In this document: piece by piece, positions 1 through 10,330 of the stretch
How positions within the stretch are numbered: the stretch's first letter is position 1
Layout: each line of letters opens with the position of its first letter
Origin: Serripes groenlandicus
Lineage: Eukaryota; Mollusca; Bivalvia; Cardiida; Cardiidae
Length of the DNA stretch: 64,000 nt
Assembly (NCBI GenBank): GCA_031761405.1
Contig: JASEVX010000012.1
Location: 25,663,800 to 25,727,799, forward strand
Direction: 5' to 3'
The notes under the pieces: generated by a model
Seen by the model: the letters and a program-made list of their open reading frames with translations, nothing else
Databases searched by the model: none
Told to the model about the DNA's origin: nothing
Position numbers and translations under genes: made by a program

Positions 1-39
1 ATGCATTGACCGCAGGCTGAAATACTGTTGAAAGCTGTG

Positions 40-269
40 TTAACCCTTTCCCTCATATAAGCGCTTTTGGACGCCTCTGCAGCAGACAGCCTTTTGAAAA
101 CATAGTGACAAAAGAAGAAATTGCACAAAACGTGCAATTTCTCCTTTTGCCACAATGTTTTCCACTTTTAGTCATAGGTTATCCATTCAATTATGGAGAT
201 TTTCTATGTTTTGACAAAATACGTTCAAAGTCGTCTGCTGCAGAATTGTCGTATGAGGGAAAGGGTTAA
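40..269 (-). mobile_element. TTAA fold-back MITE, full copy
   Basis: Reference entry for the family. Both ends are TTAA; inside are CCCTTTCCCTCATA and its inverse. Within that lies a second inverted pair around TCTGCAGCAGACGAC, and a central hairpin (GCAATTTCTCCTTTTGCCAC and its complement). TTAA targets and CCC-starting ends fit piggyBac-like elements; there is no coding capacity. I call plus the orientation in which CAATTCTGCAGCAGACGAC comes first; this copy is minus. Its loop carries the GCAC/GTGC stem variant. Confidence 0.88.
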
Positions 270-369
270 ACAAAATATAAACAAACCTTTTTTTAGAAAG
301 GTATATTATGTTTGGTAGATGAGTAAACTGTATTTCTAATCAGGCCAGGTTCAATGTATCCATTCATGC

Positions 370-601
370 TTAACCCTTTCCCTCATACAACAATTCTGCA
401 GCAGACGACTTTGAACATATTTTGTCAAAATATAGAAAATCGCTATAATTGAATGGATTACCTAAATGACTAAAAGTGGAAAACATGGTGGCAAAAGGAG
501 AAATTGCTCGTTTTGAGCAATTTCTTCTTTTGTCCCTATGTTTTCAAAAAGCCGTCTGCTGCAGAGGCGTCAGAAAGCGTCTTTATGAGGGAAAGGGTTA
601 A
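370..601 (+). mobile_element. TTAA fold-back MITE, full copy
   Basis: Intact copy close to the family consensus, with the GCTCG-TTTT-GAGC centre. It stands inverted to the copy 100 bp to its left. Confidence 0.88.
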
Positions 602-749
602 AATGTTACTAGGAGTGGTTAACTAATTATTCGGGTATTGTTTATCTATATAATACAAAAAAAAACACATTGACAGCAGTTCTTGATTAAACCCTTACCC
701 TATTTGTATATAAAACAAGGTTTAAAACAAAAAGAGGGTTAGGCTTTTT

Positions 750-870
750 CAACCCTTTCCTACATACAAAAAATCTGCAGCAGCCAACTATGATGACCTC
801 TTGTCAATAATAAGGACAGTTTCTATTACCCCTCTCCCACATACATGTACAGCGATTCTGTAGCAGATGA
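750..870 (+). repeat. MITE end fragments
   Basis: Two partial left ends (CAACCCTTTCCTACATAC and a diverged CTCTCCCACATAC copy with its GCAGATGACTTTGAA arm) lie here without matching right ends. Confidence 0.5.
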
Positions 871-913
871 CTTTGAATACAATCAGAGCAAAAATATGGA
901 AATCTCTAAGTCT

Positions 914-1143
914 TTAACCCTTTCCCTCATACAGACGCTTTCGGACGCCACTGCAGCAGACAGCTTTTTGAAAACATAGTAACAAAAGAAGAAATTGCTC
1001 AAAACAAGCAATTTCTCCTTTTGCAACAATGTTTTCCACTTTTAGACATAGGTTATCCATTCAATTATGGAGATTTTCTATTTTTTGACAAAATACGTTC
1101 AAAGTCGTCTGCTGCAGAATTGCCATATGAGGGAAAGGATTAA
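914..1143 (-). mobile_element. TTAA fold-back MITE, full copy
   Basis: Complete copy whose right end is slightly decayed (GGAAAGGATTAA). It lies about 90 bp from the PDZ exon, in the intron downstream of it. Confidence 0.86.
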
Positions 1144-1234
1144 TGAAAATATACCCTTAGATTGGTGCTTTGGAGAACCACTGAACACTCTTCTGTGATA
1201 GATCTTAGATGGGATAATATTAAAATGCTCTTAC

Positions 1235-1355
1235 TTTCCACTTTTCTGGGCTGCTCCTCCAGCTGTGAGCGTCTTTATAAAAATACCAAGTTTTTCAAGT
1301 CCAGCATCAGCCCCTACACCCATACCAATAATGCTGAGACCGAGACCTTCTGCTC
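1235..1355 (-). CDS. PPP1R9A: Neurabin PDZ domain, first half
   Basis: The acceptor is GATTTCAG|GA and the donor AA|GTAAGAGC (phase 2). Its start phase fits the leftover G of the signature exon. It reads [18 protein letters not shown] and then [21 protein letters not shown], the beta1-beta3 part of the neurabin PDZ domain with the GLGLSI carboxylate-binding loop. This domain in the family binds C-terminal tails such as that of p70 S6 kinase. No continuation is visible in the 1.2 kb to the left edge; the remaining PDZ and coiled-coil exons must lie outside. Confidence 0.95.
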
Positions 1356-1414
1356 CTGAAATCAAAGATGGAAAACATTTCTATATAATTGCTACACAAA
1401 TTCAAAGTTGCTGT

Positions 1415-1646
1415 TTAACCCTTTACCTCATGTAGATGCTTTCTGACGTCTCTGCAGCAGACAACGTTTGAAAACGTCGTGACAAAAGAAGAAATTGCTC
1501 AAAACGAGCAATTGCTCCTTTTCTCCTTTTCACACAATGTTTTCAACTGACTATTCAATAAGTATGTCTTCATTGAGAAAGATCTAATGTTGAGATGTTT
1601 TCAAAGTCTTCTGCTGCAGATGTGTTGTATGTGGGAAAGGGTTTAA
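1415..1646 (-). mobile_element. TTAA fold-back MITE, diverged copy
   Basis: Lies in the intron just upstream of the PDZ exon. Terminal CCCTTTACC and GGGAAAGGG are recognisable and TTAA is present on both sides. Confidence 0.8.
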
Positions 1647-2135
1647 ATTCCCTGTGAAACCATATTATGTAAGTGCATTAACAGTAATCTATCATTAATT
1701 TGTGCCTAGCTGCGTTCTGCAGTCAGGTATCCAGGGCCACAATGGAAACGAGGAAATTAATTTCCCCTTCGTTTGTGAATGCTTGTCATGGCACTATCAT
1801 TTCATGTTAATATTTGCCATGGTAATGTAATTGTGTGCCATGTAATGTTTTTCATTAATTAACAGAAGTGAATGATAACATTCTAGATATATATAGACAA
1901 AGAACTCTAACTACCGATTAAAGTTTTATTTATGGACTTTTACAAGTGATTTTTAAAGTTGTCCACTCTAGAATTATTGTAAGTGGGAAAGGGCTAATCT
2001 CACTCTATTATGAAGTACAGACATAATGTATAGGGATTAATGAAGGGGAAAATGAAGTAATTTCCTTAAATTTAAAATATGACATGGAAAAATGCTTTTT
2101 GCCCAATAATATTTGGCATAAAAAGCTGTAAATGA
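1647..2135. other. Intron, no feature recognised
   Basis: AT-rich unique-looking sequence. A lone GTGGGAAAGGGCTAA near 1984 may be an old MITE end. No coding signal on either strand. Confidence 0.4.
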
Positions 2136-2365
2136 TCATTTCGCATATGCAGACTAAATTTGATTCATATAAATTATATGCAGCAAACAAGTTTTGACAA
2201 CAATGTGGCAAAAGGAAACATTTCTCATGACAAGCAATTTTTACTTTTGTCATACTTTTTTATACTCTTAATTCTATAACTGTTTTTGTATTAATAGAGA
2301 TATTCCGTATTTTTAGAGTTACTAGGTTTGCTGCAGGTTTGTTGTACACTGGAAGTGTTTAACAA
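2136..2365 (-). repeat. Decayed MITE copy
   Basis: The central hairpin (GGCAAAAGGAAACATTTCTC) and the GGTTTGCTGCAGGTTTG arm survive, but both ends are eroded. Confidence 0.45.
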
Positions 2366-2660
2366 AATATTGTGGGCACTCAAGAATGTCTCTCCGAGTT
2401 ATTTCCATCCACACTATAAATATAAAGTGGAAGCTGTGTATAAAAGTCCACTCATGGGAAGAGAACAACCTGGTCTTTGTTCACAGGTGGTCTTTAATTG
2501 CAGGGTCATTTATGCAGAAAATGAGTAACTGGGGAAAAAAAAGTGTGGTTTTGCTATTTGGTAATTCCAAGGTGGTCTTAATAGCACAGGTTTGCCTGTA
2601 TATTTTGAACTTTTCTCCGAAACAGACTTCATTGACCCAGTATTTCCACATACAACACAT

Positions 2661-2939
2661 CTGCAGCAGACAACTTCTCCTTTGGCCCCAATGTTTTCTA
2701 AAGTCGTCTGATGCAGACTTATCAGAATGAGTCTACATGAGTGTCAACTGGTTCTGCAGCAGACAACTTCTCCTTTGGCCACAATGTTTTCAAAAGTCGT
2801 CTGATGCAGACTTATCAGAATGAGTCTACATGAGTGTCAACTGGTTCTGCAGCAGACAACTTCTCCATTGGCCACAATGTTTTCAAAAGTCGTCTGATGC
2901 AGACTTATCAGAACGAGTCTACATGAGTGTCAACAGGTT
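2661..2939 (+). repeat. 93-bp tandem triplication of an internally deleted MITE
   Basis: Units start at 2661, 2754 and 2847. Each joins the CTGCAGCAGACAACTTCTCC arm to the AAAGTCGTCTGATGCAGAC arm, with most of the interior missing. The units differ by only a few bases. Confidence 0.85.
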
Positions 2940-3160
2940 AACTCTTTCCCACATACAAGAAATCTACAGCAGACGACTTTGAACAGATTTTGTCAAAAAA
3001 TTAAAAATCTCTAAAATTGAATGGATAATCAATGACAAAAAGTGGAAAACATTGTGGTAAAAGGAGAAATTGCTCATCATGAGCTTCTTTTTCCACAATG
3101 TTTTTCAAAGTCGTCAGCTTCAGAGGCGTCAGAGAGCGTATGTATGGGGGAAAGGGTTGA
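2938..3160 (+). mobile_element. TTAA fold-back MITE
   Basis: Starts where the 93-bp array ends. The left end is TTAACTCTTTCCC; the right TTAA is mutated to TTGA. Central loop is GCTCATCATGAGC. Confidence 0.78.
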
Positions 3161-3231
3161 GGAGCCACAGTGGTCATTTTAAAAAAGTCTTCATTCATAT
3201 CACAGCTTTCTCGCAACAGTAATCCACGCAA

Positions 3232-3385
3232 CAGTCTTTCCAAGCAACTGGTTGCTTTTCAACATAGACTGTAAACAAATTGGTGGATGACGAATGACAC
3301 TAATATGTCCCATCAGCTTTTGTCAACGTCTGAAAGAATGTTTGCTCTGGGGTTCAAGCTGACGACCCCTGGATGTTCACCCATT
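3232..3385 (-). repeat. Decayed type A SINE
   Basis: Matches the inner part of the type A SINEs (CAAGCAACTGGTTGCTTTTC, then GGTGGATGACGAATGACAC, then CTTTTGTCAACGTC). The tRNA-like head is lost beyond CCCCTGG. Confidence 0.6.
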
Positions 3386-3700
3386 AATTCGACATATGGG
3401 CAATTTTTGGAAACATTCTTGGAAAACGAAAATTGTTCGCAATTGCTCAAGATGTTTTCAAAGCAGACCAAACTAAAATATATCAGGTAAACGGTGTCAT
3501 ATCACTTACATAATGCACATAGCCATGTGTTATCACTTTCTAAAACCTTGGTGATGTATTATTAGACATAAAAATCCCAATTAATAGTATATTAACATTC
3601 CTTCATGAACTGCACAGTACATATGTAGTATTACAATCACGTTCTAAAATTTCCTCTTCTAACTGAAAGAGTATTCTTTTGCTATAGAAAGAAATGCTAA
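3386..3700. other. Intron, no feature recognised
   Basis: AT-rich; no repeat or coding signal seen beyond a weak GAAAACATT-like MITE trace near 3400. Confidence 0.35.
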
Positions 3701-3912
3701 TTACCCTTTTGCAATATATAAATGCATTCTGAAGCCTCTACAGCAGACGACCCTTAAAAACATTGTGACAACACAAGCAATTTCTCCCTTTGCCACGATA
3801 TTTTCAACTTTTTCAGTAATTATACTCTATTTAGAGTTTCAATATTTCTGACTTAATAATTTCAAAGTTGTCTGCTTCAGATTTATTGTATGTATTAAGT
3901 GGAAACGGTTAA
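3701..3912 (-). mobile_element. TTAA fold-back MITE, diverged
   Basis: Left end TTACCCTTTTGC, right end GGAAACGGTTAA. The centre has lost part of the hairpin. Confidence 0.65.
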
Positions 3913-3963
3913 GGACTCGGTCTCAAAATTATGCACCAAAAGGAGTCTACAAGCAGAAAAGGG

Positions 3964-4195
3964 TTAACCCTTTCCCACACACAACAATTCAGCAGCTGCT
4001 GACTTTGAAAACATCTATGCAAAAACATGAAAAAGCTCTATAAATGTTGGTACAACTACTGAAAAGAGTTGAAAACATTGTGGCAAAAGAAGAAAGTGCT
4101 CGTTTTGAGCAATTTCTTCTTTTGTCACAGTGTTTTCAAAAGTCATCTGCTGTACTAGAGTCATCAGAAAGCATCTATATGTGGTAAAGGGTTAA
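3964..4195 (+). mobile_element. TTAA fold-back MITE
   Basis: Full copy with TTAA at both ends. Its right half and right flank are duplicated immediately downstream. Confidence 0.82.
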
Positions 4196-4455
4196 AAGAA
4201 GCCCTAATTTAATTGACCAGTACTATTTTCCCATTAAAACAGAAATATAATAATTACTGAAAAGAGTTCAAAACATTGTGGCAAAATAAGAAAGTGCTCG
4301 TTTTGAGCAATTTATTCTTTTGTCACAGTGTTCTTAAAAGTCGTCTGCTGCAGAGGTGTCAGAAAGCATCTATATGTATTAAAGGGTTAAAAGAATCCCT
4401 ATTTTTGAATTGACCAGTACTACTTTGCCATTAAAACAGAAATGTAATAATGGTC
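4055..4455. repeat. Two-unit direct duplication of a half MITE plus flank
   Basis: Two units of about 200 bp each run from ACTGAAAAGAGTT through the MITE right half into a flank reading TTGACCAGTACTA...CCATTAAAACAGAAAT. The second unit ends its MITE at TTAA 4387-4390. A tandem duplication, not a new insertion, explains the second half copy. Confidence 0.75.
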
Positions 4456-4719
4456 TCTTGACTCGGAAACTGCAGTGACACAAATTACACATGATAAATT
4501 CCAACCAATAATCTTCTTATAACATTCATAGAATCACATTCACATTCTCTTAATCCCTCCTCTAATTGACTTGTATTATTTTGCCATAGAAACAAAAATA
4601 TGTCTGGAAGCCGTTTTTTAATGGTCCAGCACCAAAGAGCCTATAGCATCAATGAGGATCATGTTACACTGAGTGAGCAGACAACCTGCAAAATCAGGCT
4701 ACCTGGATTCTAGGTAAAC

Positions 4720-4949
4720 TTAACCCTTTCCCTCATACGACAATTCTGCAGCAGACGACTTTGAACATATTTTGTCAATAAATAGAAAATCTCTATAATT
4801 GAATGGATAACCTATGACTAAAAGTAGAAACAAATTGTGGCAAAAGGAGAAATTGCTCATTTTGAGCAATTTCTTCTCTTGTCACTATGTTTTAAAAAAG
4901 CCATCTGCTGCAGAGGCGTCAGAAAGCGTATATATGAAGTAAGGGTTAA
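4720..4949 (+). mobile_element. TTAA fold-back MITE, full copy
   Basis: Near-consensus copy. Its right TTAA is followed at once by another MITE-like left end (TTAATCCTTTC) that breaks off by about 5070. Confidence 0.85.
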
Positions 4950-5073
4950 TCCTTTCAAACATACAACAAATTTGCAGAAAAACCAATTTATATGGCAAAT
5001 GAAAGGATATATAATATTATTATTGAATGAAGTTGAAAAACAATGTGTGAGAACTTGCTCATTATATGATCCA

Positions 5074-5260
5074 TTAACCTTTTCCCTCATACAGACGCTT
5101 TCTGACGCCTCTGCAGCAGACGGCAGTGGTTAATGGAGAAATTGCTCTTAATAAGCAATTTCTGATTTGGCCTCAATTTATTCAATTCTATTCAATAACA
5201 ACAGTTTCATTTTTGAAGATTTTTGGCTAGATGTTTTCAAGGTCATCTGCTGCAAATAAT
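5074..5260 (-). mobile_element. MITE, right end missing
   Basis: TTAACCTTTTCCCTCATACAG begins a minus-oriented copy that loses its terminal repeat after GGTCATCTGCTGCA. Confidence 0.7.
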
Positions 5261-5454
5261 GTCAATCTCCCCCATTATTTATAATTATATTCAGGTCAAT
5301 GACATTAGACAAAATTTTAAGGCAGATCAAGAGCTTTTTTCTAAGAATATAAAACGTATCAAATTCTTTATTGGCAACCACTTTCAAAATTGTGTCTGCT
5401 AACTTAAATTCATGAAACATGTATTGAAGTAAAACCTATTTTAATATACTAATT

Positions 5455-5545
5455 CCTCTGAGTGAGTGACATATTAGTAGAGCGTACGCCACAGCACAGG
5501 TTAGATCCCCGGCCTATAATACCAAAGACTTAAACAATTTAAAGG
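5455..5545 (+). repeat. Type C SINE head, plus orientation
   Basis: tRNA-like sequence with TAGTAGAGCGTACGCC (A box region) and GGTTAGATCCCCGGC (B box region), followed by ATACCAAAGACTTAAA, as in the other type C SINEs. The body is cut off by the next repeat. Confidence 0.5.
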
Positions 5546-5872
5546 CCTCGCGGAGCAAATGCTATACTGTTGTTTTCTTAGTCGAAATAGGGGCATTTAA
5601 CTGAGTAAAGACTAATGCCAGAGTTATGTGAATCAGTATATACATGCATTATTATCTCGAGTAATGTGCATAAGAGGTTCCAAAAAATGTTGAACAGTTT
5701 TTGAGTTACTATTAATGCACTTACATAATTTCTAAGTCCAAAAAGGGGCATAACTGAATAAATATTCAAGCCAGAGTTATGTGACTTGGTATAAACATGC
5801 ATATTGTCTCTTAAAAGATGTGTACCAAGTTTCATTTGAATATGTGGTACAGTTTTTGAGTTGTGAGGTAAG
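5540..5872 (-). mobile_element. Helentron-like tandem-repeat fragment
   Basis: Two units of about 180 bp share GGGGCAT(TT)AACTGA..., CCAGAGTTATGTGA and CAGTTTTTGAGTT. It starts with CTCGCGGAGCAAATGCTA, as does the element at 7252. Confidence 0.55.
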
Positions 5873-5873
5873 G

Positions 5874-6406
5874 TTAAACCCTTTCCCTCATACCACAATT
5901 CTGCAGAAGACAAATTTGATGGATTGATTGATTGATTGGGGTTTAACAGCGTTTTTAACAATTTCTCAGTTATATCACGGCGGCCAGTTCACCTACTCAT
6001 GTATTTCCTGGTTTTCTCACACCATTACTCACACAACAATCTTCCAAAGCAACTGGCTGCTTTTCCACATAGACTTAGCCCATTGGTGGAAGACAAATGA
6101 TGCATGTCGCATGGACTTTTGTCAAAGAATGTTGGCCGAGCCGGGATTCAAACTCATAACCCCTGGATTTACAGCCCGCGTCGCTACCGACTGAGCTACC
6201 AGGGCTCGGCAGCAGACATATTTTGTCAAAAAATAGAAAATCTCTATTATTGAATGGATAACCTATGACTTAAAGTGGAAAACACTGTGGCAAAAGGAGA
6301 AATTGCTCAATTTGAGCAATTTCTTATTTTGTCACTATATTTATGTTTTCAAAAAGCTGTCTGCTGCAGAGGCGTCAGAAAGCGTCTATATGAGGGAAAG
6401 ATTTAA
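5874..6406 (+). mobile_element. TTAA MITE split by a SINE
   Basis: The MITE runs from TTAAACCCTTTCCC to GGGAAAGATTTAA, with about 290 bp of SINE inserted in its left arm. Confidence 0.88.
5919..6211 (-). mobile_element. Type A SINE (MetaSINE-like) inserted in a MITE
   Basis: Read on minus, the head is tRNA-like: TAGCTCAGTCGGTAGCGACG (A box) and GAGTTTGAATCCCGGC (B box). The body includes TATAACTGAGAAATTG, which recalls the conserved core of the metazoan MetaSINE superfamily, and the tail ends in an (ATCA)n run. Flanking GCAGAAGACA and GCAGCAGACA form a target-site duplication of about 10 bp. Confidence 0.85.
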
Positions 6407-7010
6407 GTTTTGGGCCGACGCCGACAAGGGTATCACAATAACTTGTCTTCAAAACAGAATGTGCTAAAAATTGTTGTGGCTTTCCCTCCTTGGTGCTCGA
6501 TCAGGATTGTGACTTGACTCTCTGGTGTCATAATAAATGGACCAGAAGTACTAGTATCTGACCCAGGGAATGCTGTACTATGCGTCGTAAAACAACATAC
6601 AAACAAACAAAATTAATTCTATAATATTATAAATTGAAAATAATTGAAGATAACAATAGAAAACTTCTTTGATTTAGAATAGAAATATTGAAACAAATCT
6701 GAAATGGTGGCACAACATTTTATGTCAAGCCAAGAAATCATTTATCGATGATTCCTATCAAATTTCTTCTTTTTTAATATTGTTGTCTGCTTGAAATACA
6801 AGTTTCAGTTGTACAAAAGAAAGGGTTAAAAGTGCTAGGTATATGAAAATAGGTCAAGAAATGTTATATTTTTTTTCAGATATCAAAATCCCATCAATGT
6901 AAGCTTTCTTGTAATGGAGCTATCAAACTGGCAATGTTCACTGATAAAAATCTTTCAGATTTAGAAGTACTTGAAGTTCTTTGAGTACCCAAGGGATCCT
7001 GCAAACTGAT
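6407..7010. other. Intron, no feature recognised
   Basis: Unique-looking AT-rich DNA. A short AAGAAAGGGTTAA near 6818 is a possible MITE end remnant. Confidence 0.4.
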
Positions 7011-7017
7011 TGCTTCA

Positions 7018-7079
7018 CACAAGACTGTTGTAACTATAACTTGTGACAAGGTGTAGTTACAACCATTTTGCATGAAGCC
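7018..7079 (-). repeat. Fragment of the TCGAGGGC fold-back family
   Basis: GTTGTAACTATAACTTGTG and GTAGTTACAACCATTTTGC with ATGAAGCC correspond to the inverted ends of that family, joined with little interior. Confidence 0.45.
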
Positions 7080-7189
7080 AACTAAATATTGGGTATGAAG
7101 GTGAAATTAAGGAAGCCTTTTTTTAACAGTTCTTTAACCATCCCTTTTTTTTGACATTTGATGCAAACAATTTGAAATGATTGTGGAAA

Positions 7190-7604
7190 AAGGTTAAATT
7201 GCTTCTGACATATAACAAATCTGCAGCAGACGACTTTAAAAACATATCAACAACAAGAGTTCCGCGGAGCAAACGCCAATGCTCGTCTGTGTTTTCTAAG
7301 ATGAAAAAGGTGCATGCATTACTGAATGAATAATCATTAAAGCCAGAGATATGTGACTTGCGACAGACATACATGCATGTTGTTCCTAAGGAACATGTGT
7401 ACCAAGTTTCATTTGAAAATGTTGAACGACTTTTGAGTTTATGAGGTAAGGTTAAAAGTTTTGTGACAACGCCAGTGAAGGTTATCACAATTAAACTTTG
7501 TTTCTTCATGAAAAGTCACTATAAAGGGAAGTTTAATTATTAAATAAAGTTGAAATGCCTTCTACTGCAGAGGCGTCAGGAAGTGTCTGTATGCAGGAAA
7601 GGGT
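7190..7604 (+). mobile_element. MITE split by a Helentron-like element
   Basis: The left arm (ACAAATCTGCAGCAGACGAC) stops at about 7251 and the right arm resumes near 7540 (CTACTGCAGAGGCGTCAGGA), ending GGAAAGGGTTAG. Confidence 0.7.
7252..7535 (-). mobile_element. Short Helentron-like element
   Basis: Begins AACAAGA followed by a small hairpin (GTTCCGCGGAGC), the left-end signature of the group. The body matches the 5540 repeat (GCCAGAGATATGTGACTTG). Confidence 0.6.
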
Positions 7605-7612
7605 TAGAGTTA

Positions 7613-7860
7613 TTTAACACTCACAGCAGACAACTTAAAAACATTGTGGGAAAAAGCAATTTCTCTTTTTTGTAGCAATATTTTCATCAACAGTAGATAT
7701 GTTTCAAATAATAGATACTTTGAATTCCTTAATTGTAGCATTGTTTTCACAATCATGTTTTGGAAGTAGAAACACCTTTAACCCTTTCCCACATCCAAAC
7801 GACATTGAAAGCAAAATTGAAAATCTTTATAAATGAAAGTACAAGAGAAAGTTGATGCAA
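7613..7860 (+). repeat. MITE fragments
   Basis: TTAACACTCACAGCAGACAA with a hairpin remnant, and a second left end (TTAACCCTTTCCCACATCC at 7779) that fades out after CTTTATAAATGAAAG. Confidence 0.5.
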
Positions 7861-8620
7861 GGCATCAATGTCGCCGGAAAAGACTGCATTGATTTATTTA
7901 TGTATTCTTGACTTTCCTTAGTCTATTCAAACATTAGGAACGTTTAAATGAAAACATTTGCTTATAAATTTTATATTCATACCTATACATCTATAAAAAA
8001 TTAACGAAATGTGTACACATTTATCTGGCTTAAATTTAATTTTGCTGTTGTTACTTATTTAAATAATAGTATTCATTCATATAATTTCAATGTTTGTCAA
8101 TCTTATTCGAATCACAAGGTTAATATCCTGGTATTGCTTTAAAGGGAGGTAATTTGAAGAAAACAAAAGTCTTCAAAAGGAGAAATATATCAGCATTACC
8201 GTCTACAGTTTAAATTGTTCTATTGTTTGTGGATTTAAAAATGTTCTTTTTTTCTTATTTCTACATGTACAACGAAATATTGCGGCTTCTCTTTGACGCT
8301 TTGCGTCAAACATTCGTCTTGTACTTGTCTAAAATAAAATAATATCACTCGCTTTTTCATATCGAAATGCGCATGCGCGAAAATCGATGTTAAAGGTCAC
8401 GAAACTACACAACAGAATAGGGTCTATATTTAGCTTAGAAACAGTTCCTACTTTAGATATTCATGGATTAACATTATTAAATGAATTCTACACAAATCAA
8501 GACATCTCTTTGAACATGAAAACAACATTTAGTAAGTTAAAATTGCTATTAAAAGGAGAATCCGAAATTGACCTCAATGATGACACATAAGAGTCTGCAT
8601 TAGGGGGTGTTGGTTCACAT
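7861..8620. other. Intron with a small CpG patch
   Basis: Mostly AT-rich. Between 8280 and 8390 there are CG-containing palindromes (GACGCTTTGCGTC, GCGCATGCGC). A 67-codon plus-strand frame at 8387-8590 has no recognisable similarity and I do not call it a gene. Confidence 0.35.
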
Positions 8621-8624
8621 CTTG

Positions 8625-8876
8625 AAGGGACCACTTTTGTCTTCGTAAATAAGACAAAAAACTTAAATGCGAGTGAAATAAAAAAAACTGCAAACATTAA
8701 AAAATCGGTATATTTATTTCATTTTAGATGTGTCATTTATAAGTGTTCGTAAACAACCACAATTGTAATATGTTCAAATCATCTAGATTTGTTTCTTTCT
8801 AATAATAAGCCGCCCTCCCATGTGATTTCCGAAAACCTATTAAAAATAGAAGTCGCCGGCTTCTGCCCGGCGACTA
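8625..8876 (+). repeat. Dispersed repeat with terminal hairpin, copy 1
   Basis: Runs from GGGAC..TTTTGTCTTCGTAAATAA to a hairpin, GTCGCCGGCTTCTGCCCGGC followed by GACT. An inverted copy lies at 50338-50593 with the same order and end. Class unknown. Confidence 0.7.
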
Positions 8877-8884
8877 ATAATAAT

Positions 8885-8998
8885 TGAAAAAAAGTTTCAA
8901 AACATTTGTGGCAAATGGAGAGATCTGCTCGTTGTGAGCAATTTCTCCTTTTACCACAATGTTTCCAAAAAGCCGTCTACAAGTGGGAAAGGGATAAA
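8885..8998 (+). repeat. Right half of a MITE
   Basis: Starts at the AATTGAAAAAAAGTTTC segment, keeps the central hairpin, and ends GTGGGAAAGGGATAA. Confidence 0.65.
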
Positions 8999-9286
8999 CT
9001 ATCACATCAGGTTAACAGTTTTGTGTTGTTATCTGTGGAACTGTTCTTTATGAAGTTGCACCTGTTTCCCCAATCTTATCACGGAATTTCATACAAGGGA
9101 AGGCATTGATGTATGTTATTTGATTCACAACTTGAGCCTCAATTTTACAACTTTAGAGCCTCTTTATTTTCTCACAAGTGTAGTATATGTATACAGTAAG
9201 TGTTGCAAAGGTCTTTGAAAATAATGTTGTTGTTTTTTCAAACTATATAATGCAGGTTTGCATAATAGTGAAATTCACTGTACAAT

Positions 9287-9708
9287 TTAACCCTTTCCCA
9301 CATACAACAAATCTGCAGCAGACGACTTTGAAAGCATGTTGACAAAAACCCGGAAAATCTCTATAAATGAAGATAAGTTACTGCAAAAAGTTGAAAACAT
9401 TGTGGCAAATGGAGAAATTGCCACAATGTTTTCAAAAAGCTGTCTGCTACAGAGGCATCAGTTTATTTATTAATTGGGGTTTTACGCCGCTTTCAACAAT
9501 TTTTCAGTTATATCACGGCGACAGTTTACTTATTCATGATCCCTGGGTAAACAAACCAGTACTGGGCTAGAAAATGTGCCTTGCCCAAGAGCACTCCACC
9601 ATGACCGTAGTGCCGCGACTGGATTTCGAAATCCCCGACGCTAACCACTTGACCACAGCGGATTCCTGCAGAGGCATCAGAAAGCATCTGTATGAGGGAA
9701 AGGGTTAA
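9287..9708 (+). mobile_element. TTAA MITE split by a SINE
   Basis: Intact TTAA at both ends; a 200-bp SINE sits in the right arm. The MITE centre is partly deleted. Confidence 0.87.
9461..9665 (-). mobile_element. Type B SINE inserted in a MITE
   Basis: On minus: head TGGTCAAGTGGTTAGCGTCG, conserved GGTGGAGTGCTCTTGGGCAA block, and tail GCGGCGTAAAACCCCAAT. Flanks CTACAGAGGCATCAG and CTGCAGAGGCATCAG give a 15-bp target-site duplication. The B box is partly deleted here. Confidence 0.88.
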
Positions 9709-9779
9709 GATAGGTCAAATATCCCTTTTCCATATATGCAGACATATTTTTGATGCTTTTGTTGCAGAGCACTTACCCA

Positions 9780-10165
9780 GCCAAAGCTTGTAAACAAATT
9801 CATGCATTGTTCAAGAGCATTGTTCAAAACCTGTACCTAAACTGCTCTAAATATGTTCAAGAACGCTTTATGTACATTTTAAGAAATGTTAAATGAGATA
9901 AATATCAGGAACAAATTTGTTCTTAGAAGTTTCTTTAACAATTGTTCAAGAACTTACATTTAAGAACAGTTTTTGAACATTTGTTCGGCAGAACAAATCA
10001 GGACCAGTTGTTGAACATAAATTCTTTAACTGTTCTTGAAAAATCTAGAACACTGCTTGAATTAATGTGCAAGAACAGATCTGGAAATATTTTTGAACTG
10101 ACATTGAAAGGTTTTTGAAATTTGTCCCATTTAACATTTCTTAAAATAATCAAGTCCAGTTCTAG
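9780..10165. repeat. Long imperfect palindrome rich in GTTCTTGAAC
   Basis: TTTTAAGAAATGTTAAATGA near 9876 pairs with CATTTAACATTTCTTAAAA near 10128. Between them GTTCTTGAA-type motifs recur on both strands. It looks like a separate fold-back element; I cannot fix its ends. Confidence 0.6.
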
Positions 10166-10330
10166 AACATCATTTGAAAACGTTGTTTTAATGCTCAAAA
10201 CTGTTTCCAACAATGTTTCCTACTCTTTTCAATAATGATGCTATCTTTTATCGAGATTTTCCACATGTTTGCCTCGATGTTTCCAAAGTTGTCTGCTGCT
10301 GCAAAACATTTATATTTAGGAAAGGGTTAA
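10166..10330 (-). repeat. Right half of a MITE
   Basis: Keeps CAACAATGTTTCCTACTC through AGTTGTCTGCTGCTGC and ends GGAAAGGGTTAA, sharing that TTAA with the next copy. Confidence 0.65.

Noticed and set aside
6120..6211. tRNA gene candidate at the end of the type A repeats
   Set aside because: A and B box sequences are present but the cloverleaf is degenerate and the unit is repeated with a common non-tRNA body, so it is a SINE head.
8387..8590. 67-codon plus-strand frame near a CpG patch
   Set aside because: No similarity I recognise, no visible splice or start context; too short to support as a gene.
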